A DNA stretch of 64,000 bases from Raineyella sp. W15-4. Its GTDB lineage: Bacteria; Actinomycetota; Actinomycetes; Propionibacteriales; Propionibacteriaceae. The stretch spans positions 124,001 through 188,000 of the forward strand of contig NZ_CP137079.1 of NCBI RefSeq assembly GCF_033170155.1, given 5' to 3'. A model generated the notes under the pieces. The model worked only from the letters and a program-made list of their open reading frames with translations. It did no database searches and was not told where the DNA came from. Shown here piece by piece: positions 1 to 8,769 of this stretch (position 1 is its first letter; each line of letters begins with the position of its first letter). The position numbers were made by a program, and so were the translations under genes.

Positions 1-1632
1 GCCGACCTGCTCGATGCCGGTCGCCGGCCCGCTCCGGTCGCCCACCGGCTGCTGGAGCGGGTGCTGCGCGACTTCCGCCGCTCCGGGGTCGACCGCGACG
101 AGGCGACCCGGGCCCGGCTGCGGGAACTCGACAGCCGCCAGGTAGACCTCGGCCAGCAGCTGAGCCGAACGATCCGCGCCGACGTACGGTCGGTCCGGGT
201 GACACCGGCGCAGCTCGCCGGGCTGCCGGCGGACTGGGTCGCCGCCCATCCGGCCGCCGCGGACGGGCTGGTCACCGTGACCACCGACTACCCCGACGCG
301 GTGCCCTTCTTCACCTTCGCCCGCGACGCGGCGGCCCGCCGGGCGCTGCGGATCGAGTTCCTCAACCGCGGCTGGCCCGACAACGACGCGGTGCTGCAGG
401 AGCTGTTCGCGGTGCGGCGGGAGGTCGCCGGACTGCTCGGCTACGCCGACTGGCCGGACTACGCGTCGGAGGTGATGATGATCGGCACTGGCGAGGCCAT
501 TCCCGCCTTCATCGACCGGATCGCCGATCTGGCGCTGGAGCCGGGCCGGCGGGACCGCGCGGTGCTGCTCGATCGGCTGCGCCGCGACGTCCCCGGGGCG
601 ACCTCGATCGACGTCGCCGACGTGGCCTACTATGCCGAGCTGGTCCGCCGGGAGCGGTTCGACGTGGACGCCCAGCAGGTCCGCCACTACTTCGACGTCG
701 GCAAGGTCCGCCGCGGTCTGCTCGACGTCACCGGCCGGCTCTTCGGCCTGACGTACCTGCCGGTCGACCCGGCCGAGGCCCAGGCCTGGCACCCGGAGGT
801 GGCGACGTACGACGTCCACCGGCGGCTGCCGGGCTCGGATCGACCGGGGGAGCGGATCGGCCGGATCCACCTGGACCTGCACCCGCGGGACGGCAAGTAC
901 AAGCATGCCGCCCAGTTCACCCTCGCCGAGGGCGTCCGCGACCGCCGGCTCCCCGAGGGGGTGCTGGTCTGCAACTTCCCCCGCGGCCTGATGCAACACG
1001 ACGAAGTGGTGACGCTGTTCCACGAGTTCGGCCACCTGGTGCACCACGTGCTCGGCGGCCGCTCGGAGTGGGTCAGGTTCTCCGGCGTCGCCACCGAATG
1101 GGACTTCGTCGAGGCGCCCAGTCAACTGCTGGAGGAGTGGGCCTGGGACCCGGCGGTGCTGGCGACCTTCGCGACCGACGAGGCCGGCGAGCCGATCCCG
1201 GCCGACCTGGTCGAGCGGATGCGCCGGGCCGAGGACTTCGGCAAGGGCTACCACGCCCGCACCCAGATGTTCTACGCCGCCCTGGCGTACGACCTGCACG
1301 CGCACGAGGTCCCCGACCTGACCGCCCGGGTGGAGGAGCTGCAGGGGCGCTACTCGCTGTTCCCCTATCTGGCGGGCACTCACTTCCACTGCAACTTCGG
1401 CCACCTCGACGGCTACTCCAGCGGCTACTACACGTACGCCTGGTCCCAGGTGATCGCCAAGGACCTGTTCTCCGCGTTCGATCCCGATGACCTGTTCGAG
1501 CCGACGGTCGCCGCCCGCTACCGCGACACCATCCTGGCCCGCGGCGGGGAGAAGGACGCCGCCGACCTGGCCGAGGACTTCCTCGGCCGCCCGTCGACCT
1601 TCGACGCGTACGCCGCCTGGCTGGCGCGGTAG
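1..1632 (+). CDS. M3 family oligopeptidase, 5'-truncated by the window edge
   Basis: Zinc metallopeptidase of the thimet oligopeptidase/oligopeptidase A type, which cleaves short peptides in the cytoplasm. The reading frame is open from base 1, so the true start lies upstream and the N-terminal part is missing. The zinc motif HEFGH lies at about 1021-1035, in the context FHEFGHLVHH that is typical of M3. A downstream segment, FSGVATEWDFVEAPSQLLEE, supplies the usual third ligand glutamate region. The C-terminal GYSSGYYTYAWSQVIAKDLF block is also characteristic of M3. The gene ends 10 bases before the RecQ start, suggesting co-transcription. The family call is firm; substrate specificity cannot be read from the sequence. 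Confidence 0.93.
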   Translation, partial: ADLLDAGRRPAPVAHRLLERVLRDFRRSGVDRDEATRARLRELDSRQVDLGQQLSRTIRADVRSVRVTPAQLAGLPADWVAAHPAAADGLVTVTTDYPDAVPFFTFARDAAARRALRIEFLNRGWPDNDAVLQELFAVRREVAGLLGYADWPDYASEVMMIGTGEAIPAFIDRIADLALEPGRRDRAVLLDRLRRDVPGATSIDVADVAYYAELVRRERFDVDAQQVRHYFDVGKVRRGLLDVTGRLFGLTYLPVDPAEAQAWHPEVATYDVHRRLPGSDRPGERIGRIHLDLHPRDGKYKHAAQFTLAEGVRDRRLPEGVLVCNFPRGLMQHDEVVTLFHEFGHLVHHVLGGRSEWVRFSGVATEWDFVEAPSQLLEEWAWDPAVLATFATDEAGEPIPADLVERMRRAEDFGKGYHARTQMFYAALAYDLHAHEVPDLTARVEELQGRYSLFPYLAGTHFHCNFGHLDGYSSGYYTYAWSQVIAKDLFSAFDPDDLFEPTVAARYRDTILARGGEKDAADLAEDFLGRPSTFDAYAAWLAR

Positions 1633-1642
1633 GGCGGGGCCG

Positions 1643-3871
1643 ATGACGCTGCGTGACGAGGCTCGGACGATCCTGCGTGACCTGACCGGGGTGCCGGGGG
1701 CGGACTTCCGTGACGGCCAGTTCGAGGCGATCGAGGCGCTGGTCGCCGACCGGCGCCGCGCCCTGGTGGTGCAACGCACCGGGTGGGGCAAGTCCGCGGT
1801 CTACTTCGTCTCCTGCCTGCTGCGTCGTCGCCAGGGTGCGGGTGCCACCGTCATCGTCTCGCCACTGCTGGCGCTGATGCGCGACCAGCTCGCCGCGGCG
1901 GAGCGGGCCGGCATCCGGGCGGCGGCGATCAACTCGGCGAACGTCACCGAGTGGGACGAGACCATCGCGGCGGTGCATGCGGGCGACGTCGACCTGCTGC
2001 TGATTTCCCCGGAGCGGCTCACCAACCCGCGGTTCCGGGAGACGGTGCTGCCGTCGCTGATCGCCGACCTGGGTCTGCTGGTCATCGACGAGGCCCACTG
2101 CATCTCCGACTGGGGCCACGACTTACGCCCCGACTACCGGCGGATCCGCGACCTGATTGCCCGGCTCCCCGACGGGGTGCCGACCCTGGCTACGACGGCC
2201 ACCGCGAACAGCCGGGTGATCACCGACGTCGCCGAGCAACTGGGCGTACGCCTTCAGCCGGGCGCCGCGCCGGTGAGTTCCACCGTGTCGGCCCCTTCGG
2301 TGTCGGCCCCCTCCATGCCCGCCCCATCGGTGCCGGGCTCCTCCGTATCGTCCGACGACGTGTTCGTCGTCCGCGGTCCGCTCGCCCGGGACTCGCTGCG
2401 GCTGGGCGTGCTGCAACTGCCGACCTCCCGGCACCGCCTCGGCTGGCTGCTGGCCCACCTCGATGACCTGCCGGGCAGCGGCATCATCTACGCGCTCACC
2501 GTGTCCGCTGCCGAGGACACGGCACGACTGCTCGCCGCGCACGGCCACCGGGTCCGCGCCTACACCGGCCGTACCGATCCCGCCGAACGGGAGGCGGCCG
2601 AGCAGGCGCTGAAGACCAACGCGGTGAAGGCGCTGGTCGCCACCAGCGCGCTCGGGATGGGGTTCGACAAGCCCGACCTGGGGTTCGTCGTGCACCTCGG
2701 GGCGCCCTCGTCTCCGGTTGCGTACTACCAGCAGGTCGGTCGCGCGGGCCGTGCGGTGGAGACCGCCGACGTACTGATGCTCCCTGGGCCCGAGGACCGC
2801 GATATCTGGCAGTACTTCGCCTCCGCCTCGATGCCCAGCCAGGCAAAGGCGTCCGCGGTGCTGTCGGCGCTGGCCGAGGCCGGCCGGCCGCTGTCGGTCG
2901 CCGCGCTGGAGGCGCGGGTGGACATCCGGCGGACGCCGCTGGAGCTGCTGCTGAAGGTGCTCGCCGTGGACGGCGCGGCCGAGAAGGTCGACCGGGGCTG
3001 GACGACCACCGGTGTGCCGTGGACGTACGACGCCGAGCGGTATGGCCGGATCGCCGCGGCCCGTGCCGCCGAGCAGCAGGCGATGCTGGAGTACGAACGG
3101 GGCGGCACCTGCCGGATGGAGTTCCTCACCGACCAGCTCGACGATCCGCAGGCCCGGCCGTGTGGCCGCTGCGACGTCTGCCTGGCGGGGGCGGGGGAGC
3201 AGCCCTGGTATCCGGCGGATGTCCCCGAGGCGTTCCTCCAGGTGGCCGGTGCGCAACTCGACCATGTCGGGGTGCCGATCGAGGCGCGGCGCCAGTGGCC
3301 CTCGGGGATGGACCGGCTCGGCGTCGCGGTGAAGGGCCGGATCCCCGCCGACGAGGCGGTGGAGGAGGGCAGGGCCGTCGCCCGTCTGACCGACCTCGGC
3401 CACGGCCGGGCGCTGCGTGACCTGTTCGCACCGGACACCGACGGCCACCCGGTCGACCGGCCGCTGCCGGCCGTGCTGGCCCAGGCCTGCATCCGGGTGC
3501 TGGCCGGCTGGGACTGGGCCGTACGTCCCGCCGGGGTGATCGGGGTCGGGACGCTCGGTCGACCGCGACTCGTCGCTTCGACCGTCTCCGGGCTGGCCCA
3601 GGTGGGTCGGCTGACCGACCTGGGGCTGCTCCCGCTGCGCCCCGGCGCCGGACCCACGACGGCGGGCAACAGTGCCTTCCGGCTGGCCTCGCTGTGGGAC
3701 CGCTGGGAGGTGCCCGACGAGCTCGCGGAACGCCTGACGGGTCTGGACGGTCCCGTCCTGCTGGTTGACGACCTGGTCGACTCCCGCTGGACGATGGCGG
3801 TCGCCGGGCGACTGCTGCGCCGGGCCGGCGCGCCCGCAGTGCTGCCGCTGGCTCTGGGTATTGCGGGCTGA
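1643..3871 (+). CDS. RecQ-family ATP-dependent DNA helicase with C-terminal phosphoribosyltransferase-like domain
   Basis: A 742-residue superfamily 2 helicase of the RecQ type, expected to unwind DNA 3' to 5' in repair. Seen: a Walker A variant RTGWGKS at residues 45-51 (RecQ proteins usually have TGGGKS), the DEAH box at 149-152 followed by CISDWGHDLRPDY, helicase motif VI QVGRAGR, and a RecQ zinc-binding subdomain with Cys490, Cys507, Cys510 and Cys513. After this, instead of an HRDC domain, there are about 200 residues ending in VLLVDDLVDSRWTM (about 704-717), which matches the PRPP-binding loop of type I phosphoribosyltransferases. The ATG at 1643 is chosen because the longer open frame would overlap the peptidase by about 150 bases. 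Similar long RecQ-like proteins occur in Actinobacteria. Confidence 0.9.
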   Translation: MTLRDEARTILRDLTGVPGADFRDGQFEAIEALVADRRRALVVQRTGWGKSAVYFVSCLLRRRQGAGATVIVSPLLALMRDQLAAAERAGIRAAAINSANVTEWDETIAAVHAGDVDLLLISPERLTNPRFRETVLPSLIADLGLLVIDEAHCISDWGHDLRPDYRRIRDLIARLPDGVPTLATTATANSRVITDVAEQLGVRLQPGAAPVSSTVSAPSVSAPSMPAPSVPGSSVSSDDVFVVRGPLARDSLRLGVLQLPTSRHRLGWLLAHLDDLPGSGIIYALTVSAAEDTARLLAAHGHRVRAYTGRTDPAEREAAEQALKTNAVKALVATSALGMGFDKPDLGFVVHLGAPSSPVAYYQQVGRAGRAVETADVLMLPGPEDRDIWQYFASASMPSQAKASAVLSALAEAGRPLSVAALEARVDIRRTPLELLLKVLAVDGAAEKVDRGWTTTGVPWTYDAERYGRIAAARAAEQQAMLEYERGGTCRMEFLTDQLDDPQARPCGRCDVCLAGAGEQPWYPADVPEAFLQVAGAQLDHVGVPIEARRQWPSGMDRLGVAVKGRIPADEAVEEGRAVARLTDLGHGRALRDLFAPDTDGHPVDRPLPAVLAQACIRVLAGWDWAVRPAGVIGVGTLGRPRLVASTVSGLAQVGRLTDLGLLPLRPGAGPTTAGNSAFRLASLWDRWEVPDELAERLTGLDGPVLLVDDLVDSRWTMAVAGRLLRRAGAPAVLPLALGIAG

Positions 3872-3956
3872 CAACGCAGTCTCTGAGACGTCGCAGTGAG
3901 ACGTCGCGGTCTCTGAGGCGACTCCGACCCTGCGGCGTGGTTCGGCGGTTCAGCTG

Positions 3957-5432
3957 TCAGGCGGCGGTGGGTAGCTCAATGTCGAAGAGGCGTTGTACGC
4001 AGTCGTGGAGGCGGAAGCCCTCACCGGCCTGGGGCGGGAAGACCCGGTCCGGCTGTTCGGCTGCGGCCCGAGCCGCGGCCTGCACGATCGTCTCGACCTG
4101 GTCGGGATCGGGGGCCTCGCCGGTGCGGATGGTACGTCCGTCGGGCAGGGTGAACACCCACGCTCCCGGACGACCGGTCAGCTCCACGGCGCCCTCGTGC
4201 ACGTACGTGTGGTGGGCCTGGCACAGCAAGATCAGGTTGTCCAGATCGGTCGGCCCGCCGTCGGCCCAGTGCACGATGTGGTGCGCTTTCAGTCGTCGCC
4301 GCTGCCGACAGCCGGGGAACTGGCAGCTTCCGTCCCTGACCCGCAACGCGCGCCGCTGTGCGGGCGAGGCGAACCGTCTGGTCCGGCCCATGGCCAGCAC
4401 GTCCCCCTCGGCATCGGTGATCATCCCGACGACATCGCCGTCACAGGCGTGCCGGGCCGCGGTCGCCGCCTCGACCGGCCCACCGCGCTCGATCCACGCC
4501 TGTGACGCCCGCCGACTCGCCGACCCCGGTCCGGTTGTCGAGGCGATCGAGGTGTCCGACGTTCCCGCGGGAACGTCCTTGTCCGATTTCACCGACCAGT
4601 TCGGCCCTACCGCGCCGTTCGCGGTCGCTCCGGTGAGCGTCTCGACGCCGACATGGACCACCACTAGGTCCGGGTCGTCGACACAGGTCGTCGGGACCGC
4701 GTTCAGGTAGCCGCGGGCCACGTCGCGCAGTGCAGCCACCTGATCGATGACCGGCCGATCCGCCTGATTATCGCCGTCGTGGCCGTCGCCGTGGTTCTCG
4801 TCGGCCTGGTGGTCGTCGGGCGCGATCGGCTGGTCCGGGTGATCGTCCGGGCGGTCGAGGTGTCGGTCGGTCGCCGCCTCGAGAGCGCCGCGGACGACCG
4901 CGGCCTCTTCGGGCAGCATCCGGACACTGAGGGTGACCATGCCGTCGTCGGTCTCGCGCCACGACAGCCGGCGCCGCTCGACCTGGCCCAGATGCGTCCC
5001 GGTGTGCGCGCGGTAGGAGCGGACCGTGCGGGCCAGCTGGGAGGCGGTCTGGGCCCGGGCCAACTCGCACAGTTCGGCCTCCTCGACCCGACCGGCCAGC
5101 CGGGTCACCTCGCGGACCTTCGAATACGTCAGAACGCCCTCGGCGAACAACTCCGCCACCGTCGGCATGGAGCGCAGCGCCCGCGCGACCCGGACGTGCT
5201 CCCGCGCCGTTCCCGCACTCATCGAACACGCCCACCCCAGCCAGTGCGCGGACGAGGTGATCCCCTCGAACCAGGCCCACCCCGCGCCCGAGTCGAACTG
5301 CCCGACCAGCTCCAACAGCCGGGCATCACACCGTGCCTGCGCCGTCGCGGCGCCTTGGATCCCGATCCCCAGATCCTCCGCCTCCGGGCGCGGCAACCGA
5401 TCCGCATCGACGGCCTCCGACCAGTCCCACAT
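3957..5432 (-). CDS. DUF222 and HNH endonuclease domain protein (13E12 repeat family)
   Basis: A 491-residue protein starting MWDWSEAVDADRLPR. It has an N-terminal DUF222 helical domain and a C-terminal HNH nuclease domain with the core LKAHHIVHWADGGPTDLDN followed by CQAHHTYVHE. The family is multicopy in Actinobacteria, and its biological role is unresolved. The start at 5432 is preceded on the minus strand by a GGGGGG ribosome-binding stretch; the open frame continues upstream but only as antisense to the aldo/keto reductase. The linker between domains is low-complexity and rich in Asp and His (about residues 215-245). An exact 20-bp palindrome at 4558-4577 lies in frame and encodes DVPAGTS; its core recurs between plsC and the aldehyde dehydrogenase gene near 53.9 kb. 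Confidence 0.9.
   Translation of the reverse strand: MWDWSEAVDADRLPRPEAEDLGIGIQGAATAQARCDARLLELVGQFDSGAGWAWFEGITSSAHWLGWACSMSAGTAREHVRVARALRSMPTVAELFAEGVLTYSKVREVTRLAGRVEEAELCELARAQTASQLARTVRSYRAHTGTHLGQVERRRLSWRETDDGMVTLSVRMLPEEAAVVRGALEAATDRHLDRPDDHPDQPIAPDDHQADENHGDGHDGDNQADRPVIDQVAALRDVARGYLNAVPTTCVDDPDLVVVHVGVETLTGATANGAVGPNWSVKSDKDVPAGTSDTSIASTTGPGSASRRASQAWIERGGPVEAATAARHACDGDVVGMITDAEGDVLAMGRTRRFASPAQRRALRVRDGSCQFPGCRQRRRLKAHHIVHWADGGPTDLDNLILLCQAHHTYVHEGAVELTGRPGAWVFTLPDGRTIRTGEAPDPDQVETIVQAAARAAAEQPDRVFPPQAGEGFRLHDCVQRLFDIELPTAA
4558..4577. repeat. Perfect 20-bp palindrome inside the HNH gene
   Basis: The sequence is an exact palindrome with the core CGTTCCCGCGGGAACG. It lies in the coding frame of the DUF222/HNH gene. 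The same 16-bp core occurs twice more in this window, at 53859-53874 and 53884-53899. Confidence 0.8.
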
Positions 5433-5525
5433 GATCCCCCCAAACAAACAGATGTTCGATAGCAACAGTCTCCGCCAAGGCACTGACAGTCGCCCCACCC
5501 CCGTCGGCCGCGATGGACACCGGGC

Positions 5526-5531
5526 TAGGCT
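5526..5531 (+). promoter_or_regulatory. -10 element (TAGGCT) of a probable leaderless aldo/keto reductase transcript
   Basis: TAGGCT fits the actinobacterial TANNNT -10 consensus and lies 6 bases before the ATG at 5538. Transcription would then begin at or next to the start codon, consistent with the lack of a ribosome-binding site. Confidence 0.45.
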
Positions 5532-5537
5532 CACGAC

Positions 5538-6545
5538 ATGAAGTTCCGCTACCTCGGCAATTCCGGTCTGAAGATCTCCGAGATCACGTACGGCAACTGG
5601 CTCACCCACGGCTCGCAGGTGGAGAACGACACCGCCACCGCCTGTGTCCACGCCGCGCTGGACGCCGGCATCACCACCTTCGACACCGCCGACGTGTACG
5701 CCAACACGGCCGCGGAGAAGGTCCTCGGCGACGCCCTCCAGGGGCAGCGGCGCGAGTCGCTGGAGATCTTCACCAAGGTCTACTGGCCCACCGGCCCGAA
5801 GGGCCACAACGACGTCGGCCTGTCCCGCAAGCACATCCTGGAGTCGATCGACGGCTCGCTGCGGCGGCTGGGCACCGACTACGTCGACCTCTACCAGGCG
5901 CACCGCTACGACGTGGAGACGCCGCTGGAAGAGACCATGCAGGCCTTCGCCGACATCGTCCGGCAGGGCAAGGCCCTCTACATCGGGGTGTCCGAGTGGA
6001 CGGCCGGACAGCTCCGTGCCGGTCAGGAGCTGGCCTCCCAGCTGGGCTTCCGGATCATCAGCTCCCAGCCGCAGTACTCGATGCTGTGGCGGGTGATCGA
6101 GCCCGAGGTGATCCCCGCGTCCAAGGAGCTGGGCATCTCCCAGATCGTCTGGTCGCCGATGGCCCAGGGTGTGCTGAGCGGCAAGTACAAGCCGGGCCAG
6201 CCGGCCCCGGCGGGCAGCCGCGCCACCGACGAGAAGGGTGGCGCCGCGATGGTCCACCGCTTCCTCGACAACGAGCAGCTGGTCGAGCGGGTGCAGGGCC
6301 TGCAGCCGATCGCCGACGAGCTGGGCATCTCGATGGCGCAGCTGGCGATCGCCTGGGTGCTGCAGAACGACAATGTCGCGGCCGCCCTGGTCGGCGCCTC
6401 CCGTCCCGAGCAGATCACCCACAACGTCGCCGCGTCGGGGGTCACCATCCCGCCGGAACTGATGACCCGGATCGACGAGGTGCTCGGCGACGTCGTCGTC
6501 CGTGACCCGTCGCTGACCCGCGCCCCACAGGGCCGGCCGGCCTGA
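5538..6545 (+). CDS. Aldo/keto reductase
   Basis: A 335-residue NAD(P)H-dependent oxidoreductase with the TIM-barrel AKR fold, resembling the Kv-beta/YghZ branch (MKFRYLGNSGLKISEITYG at the N terminus). The catalytic tetrad is visible as Asp49, Tyr54, Lys80 and His122. The C-terminal cofactor segment is ALVGASRPEQITHN. These enzymes reduce aldehydes or ketones in the cytoplasm; the physiological substrate is unknown. It is divergent from the HNH gene and ends 32 bases before jetA, which has its own strong ribosome-binding site, so a functional link to the defence operon is not implied. Confidence 0.9.
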   Translation: MKFRYLGNSGLKISEITYGNWLTHGSQVENDTATACVHAALDAGITTFDTADVYANTAAEKVLGDALQGQRRESLEIFTKVYWPTGPKGHNDVGLSRKHILESIDGSLRRLGTDYVDLYQAHRYDVETPLEETMQAFADIVRQGKALYIGVSEWTAGQLRAGQELASQLGFRIISSQPQYSMLWRVIEPEVIPASKELGISQIVWSPMAQGVLSGKYKPGQPAPAGSRATDEKGGAAMVHRFLDNEQLVERVQGLQPIADELGISMAQLAIAWVLQNDNVAAALVGASRPEQITHNVAASGVTIPPELMTRIDEVLGDVVVRDPSLTRAPQGRPA

Positions 6546-6577
6546 CCTCGCGGGGTGGGCCGGCAGGAGGCACCGCG

Positions 6578-8050
6578 ATGACCACTGATCCGGTCGCGGC
6601 CACCGGGGCCGACCTTCGCCTGCTGCGCGACGCCGACCCAGGGCTGCGGCTGCTGCGCGCGGAGCTGATGCCGGTCGTCGTGGCGATCCTGGGGCGCCGC
6701 CTCACCGCCCCCACCAGGGTGCTGCCCGCGGTCGAGTTCACCGAGGCCGTCTCCGAGGATCTGGCCGAGCTGCGCAGCATCGGGTTCGACCTGCCCCGCA
6801 GTGCCGGGGAGTACGTGGCGTCGTGGGTCGGTGACGGTTTCCTGATCCGGCGCCCGACCGCCGACCGGGACGAGACAGTCGAACTGTCCGACGGCGCCCA
6901 GGCCGCCATCCGCTTCGTCCTGGGGGTGCAGCGCCCGCGCTCCTCGGTCACCTCGTCCCGGTTGTCCAACGTCTCCGATCTGCTGGCCCGGCTGGCGGTC
7001 GACACCGATCCGGAGCCGGAGAGCAGACTGGCCGCCCTGGAGGCGGAGCGGGCCGCGGTGGAGGCGCGGATCGAGCGGGTGCGGGCCGGCCATGCCGAGC
7101 AGCCGGACGACGCCACCTCCCGGGAGCGGTTGGAGGAGATCCTGCGCCTGGCCGGCGAGATCCCCGGGGATTTCGCGCGGGTGAGCGCCGACCTGGAACG
7201 GGTGAACCATGGGCTGCGCGAGCAGATCATCGCTCGGTCCGGGTCCCGGGGTGATGTCCTGGACGGGGTGTTCGCGGGGGTCGACCTGATCGAGCAGTCC
7301 GAATCGGGGCGGACCTTCGCGGCCTTCCACGCGCTGGTCCTGGATGCAGGGCGGGCGGCGGAGTTCGACGCCGCGGTGGAGGCCGTGCTGGCGCGCGCCT
7401 TCACCGGAACCATCCCCACGGACCAGCGGAGATTCCTGCGCGGGCTGCTCACCACCCTGCAGGACGAGAGCACCCAGGTCCGTCGCCAGATGACCGGCTT
7501 CTCGCGCAGCCTGCGCCGATTCGTGGAGTCGCGGGCACTCCAGGAACACCGGCGGCTGGCGGACGCCCTCCAGGAGGCCCAGGCGGCCGGCTTGACCGCC
7601 TTCGGCGTCGGACGGCCGTTCGACGAACTCGACATCCAGCTCGACCGCACCTCGTTCCCGCTGTCGACCATCGGATCCTGGACGCTGACCAATCCGGCCG
7701 ACCAGCGCACCGCCGATCCGGTCATCGAGCGGGCCAACGGGCTCCTGGACCTGGCTGCCCTCCGGCGGCAGGTCCGGGCCAGCGAGATCGACTTCGTCGA
7801 GCTCCGGGCGGCCGTCGCCGCCACGATGGAGCACCTCGCCGTCGCGTCGGTCGGCGCCGTCCTGTCCGAGCATCCCGCCACCCAGGGGTTGGCATCGGTG
7901 GTCGGCCTGCTCGTCCTCGCGTCGCAGTACGGCCTGGTCTCCTCCGGGGACGAGCGGCTGCGATGGCGGACCGGTGACGGAACCACCCGGACTGTCAGTG
8001 TCCGGCGGTACGTTTTCTCCGAGGTCCCCGAGAGCTGGAGCCGACGATGA
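6578..8050 (+). CDS. jetA: Wadjet type I component JetA (MksF/MukF-like kleisin, DUF3375)
   Basis: A 490-residue DUF3375 protein, the kleisin-like subunit of the JetABC SMC complex. Seen: an N-terminal winged-helix-like region (LLRAELMPVVVAILGRR), a central helical region rich in Glu, Arg and Ala (about 145-230), and a C-terminal FEEVP-like end, here FSEVPESWSRR. In Wadjet systems this subunit bridges the JetC heads and binds JetB. The start at 6578 has an AGGAGG box 8 bases upstream. The stop overlaps the jetB start (ATGA), and all four genes form one tightly overlapped operon. The assignment rests on the family signature and on the exact four-gene order. Confidence 0.9.
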   Translation: MTTDPVAATGADLRLLRDADPGLRLLRAELMPVVVAILGRRLTAPTRVLPAVEFTEAVSEDLAELRSIGFDLPRSAGEYVASWVGDGFLIRRPTADRDETVELSDGAQAAIRFVLGVQRPRSSVTSSRLSNVSDLLARLAVDTDPEPESRLAALEAERAAVEARIERVRAGHAEQPDDATSRERLEEILRLAGEIPGDFARVSADLERVNHGLREQIIARSGSRGDVLDGVFAGVDLIEQSESGRTFAAFHALVLDAGRAAEFDAAVEAVLARAFTGTIPTDQRRFLRGLLTTLQDESTQVRRQMTGFSRSLRRFVESRALQEHRRLADALQEAQAAGLTAFGVGRPFDELDIQLDRTSFPLSTIGSWTLTNPADQRTADPVIERANGLLDLAALRRQVRASEIDFVELRAAVAATMEHLAVASVGAVLSEHPATQGLASVVGLLVLASQYGLVSSGDERLRWRTGDGTTRTVSVRRYVFSEVPESWSRR

Positions 8051-8769
8051 CCGAGCGTACGACCCCGCGCCGGGCATACCCCGACGAGATGCCGGGTGCG
8101 CCTGCCCCCGACCGCCCCACCGAGCCCACTGCGCCGACGTCGGCGCTGTTCGAGGGGGACGCCGGGGAGCTGCCCGAGGACGTCCGACGGGTCCTCGTGC
8201 TGCTCCTGCAGGGCCCGTTCGTGAGCCGCGACAGCCACCCCCGCCCGTGGGCCACTCTGCTCGGTCACGAGGAGGTTGTCCGGTCCCGGCTGGGTGACCT
8301 GTTCCTCGAGCTGGTGCTGGATCGCGACCGCGGGTTGGGCTTCATCCGCAAGGTCACTGCTCCGGAGCTCGACGTCCCCGGCGTCGTCCGGAGCAATCGC
8401 CTCACCCTGATCGACACCGCGCTGGTGCTGCATCTGCGGGAGCTGCTGCTGCGCGCCGAATCGGACGAGCTGCGGGTGATCGTCGGGCGCGACGAGCTCA
8501 CCGAGGTCCTCGCCGTCTACCAGCCGCTGACCGGCACGAACCGGGCCGGCTACGAGAACCGGATCCAGGCGTCGGTCGAGAAGCTGAAGCGGTCCTCGGT
8601 CCTGCGCAGCACCAAGGAACCGGACCGCTACGAGGTCTCACCCATCCTCGGGCTGGTGTTCGGGGCCGACGAGGTGATCGCCGTCACCCGAGAGCTCCGG
8701 CGTTTCGCGGCCGAGGCAGCCGCAGGCCCCGCCGGAGGAGTCACCGCCGCCGATGAGGAGGCCGGATGA
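8047..8769 (+). CDS. jetB: Wadjet type I component JetB (MksE/MukE-like, DUF4194)
   Basis: A 240-residue DUF4194 protein, the KITE subunit of the Wadjet SMC complex. An acidic, proline-rich N-terminal tail of about 35 residues is followed by a winged-helix domain (ELPEDVRRVLVLLLQGPFVSR) and a region SVEKLKRSSVLRSTKEPDRYEVSPIL that resembles MukE-type second winged helices. It binds the JetA kleisin and DNA. It is translationally coupled to jetA (4-base overlap) and to jetC (ATGA at 8766-8769). The protein would be hard to assign alone; its place between DUF3375 and an SMC-like ATPase makes the call secure. Confidence 0.88.
   Translation: MTERTTPRRAYPDEMPGAPAPDRPTEPTAPTSALFEGDAGELPEDVRRVLVLLLQGPFVSRDSHPRPWATLLGHEEVVRSRLGDLFLELVLDRDRGLGFIRKVTAPELDVPGVVRSNRLTLIDTALVLHLRELLLRAESDELRVIVGRDELTEVLAVYQPLTGTNRAGYENRIQASVEKLKRSSVLRSTKEPDRYEVSPILGLVFGADEVIAVTRELRRFAAEAAAGPAGGVTAADEEAG

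Noticed and set aside
3885-3907. GAGACGTCGC repeated twice between recQ and the HNH gene
   Set aside because: Only two copies 13 bases apart in a convergent gap. Without symmetry or a nearby promoter I see no reason to call it functional.
6023-8077. Long minus-strand frames across the aldo/keto reductase and jetA
   Set aside because: They are antisense shadows with biased composition and no recognisable domain.
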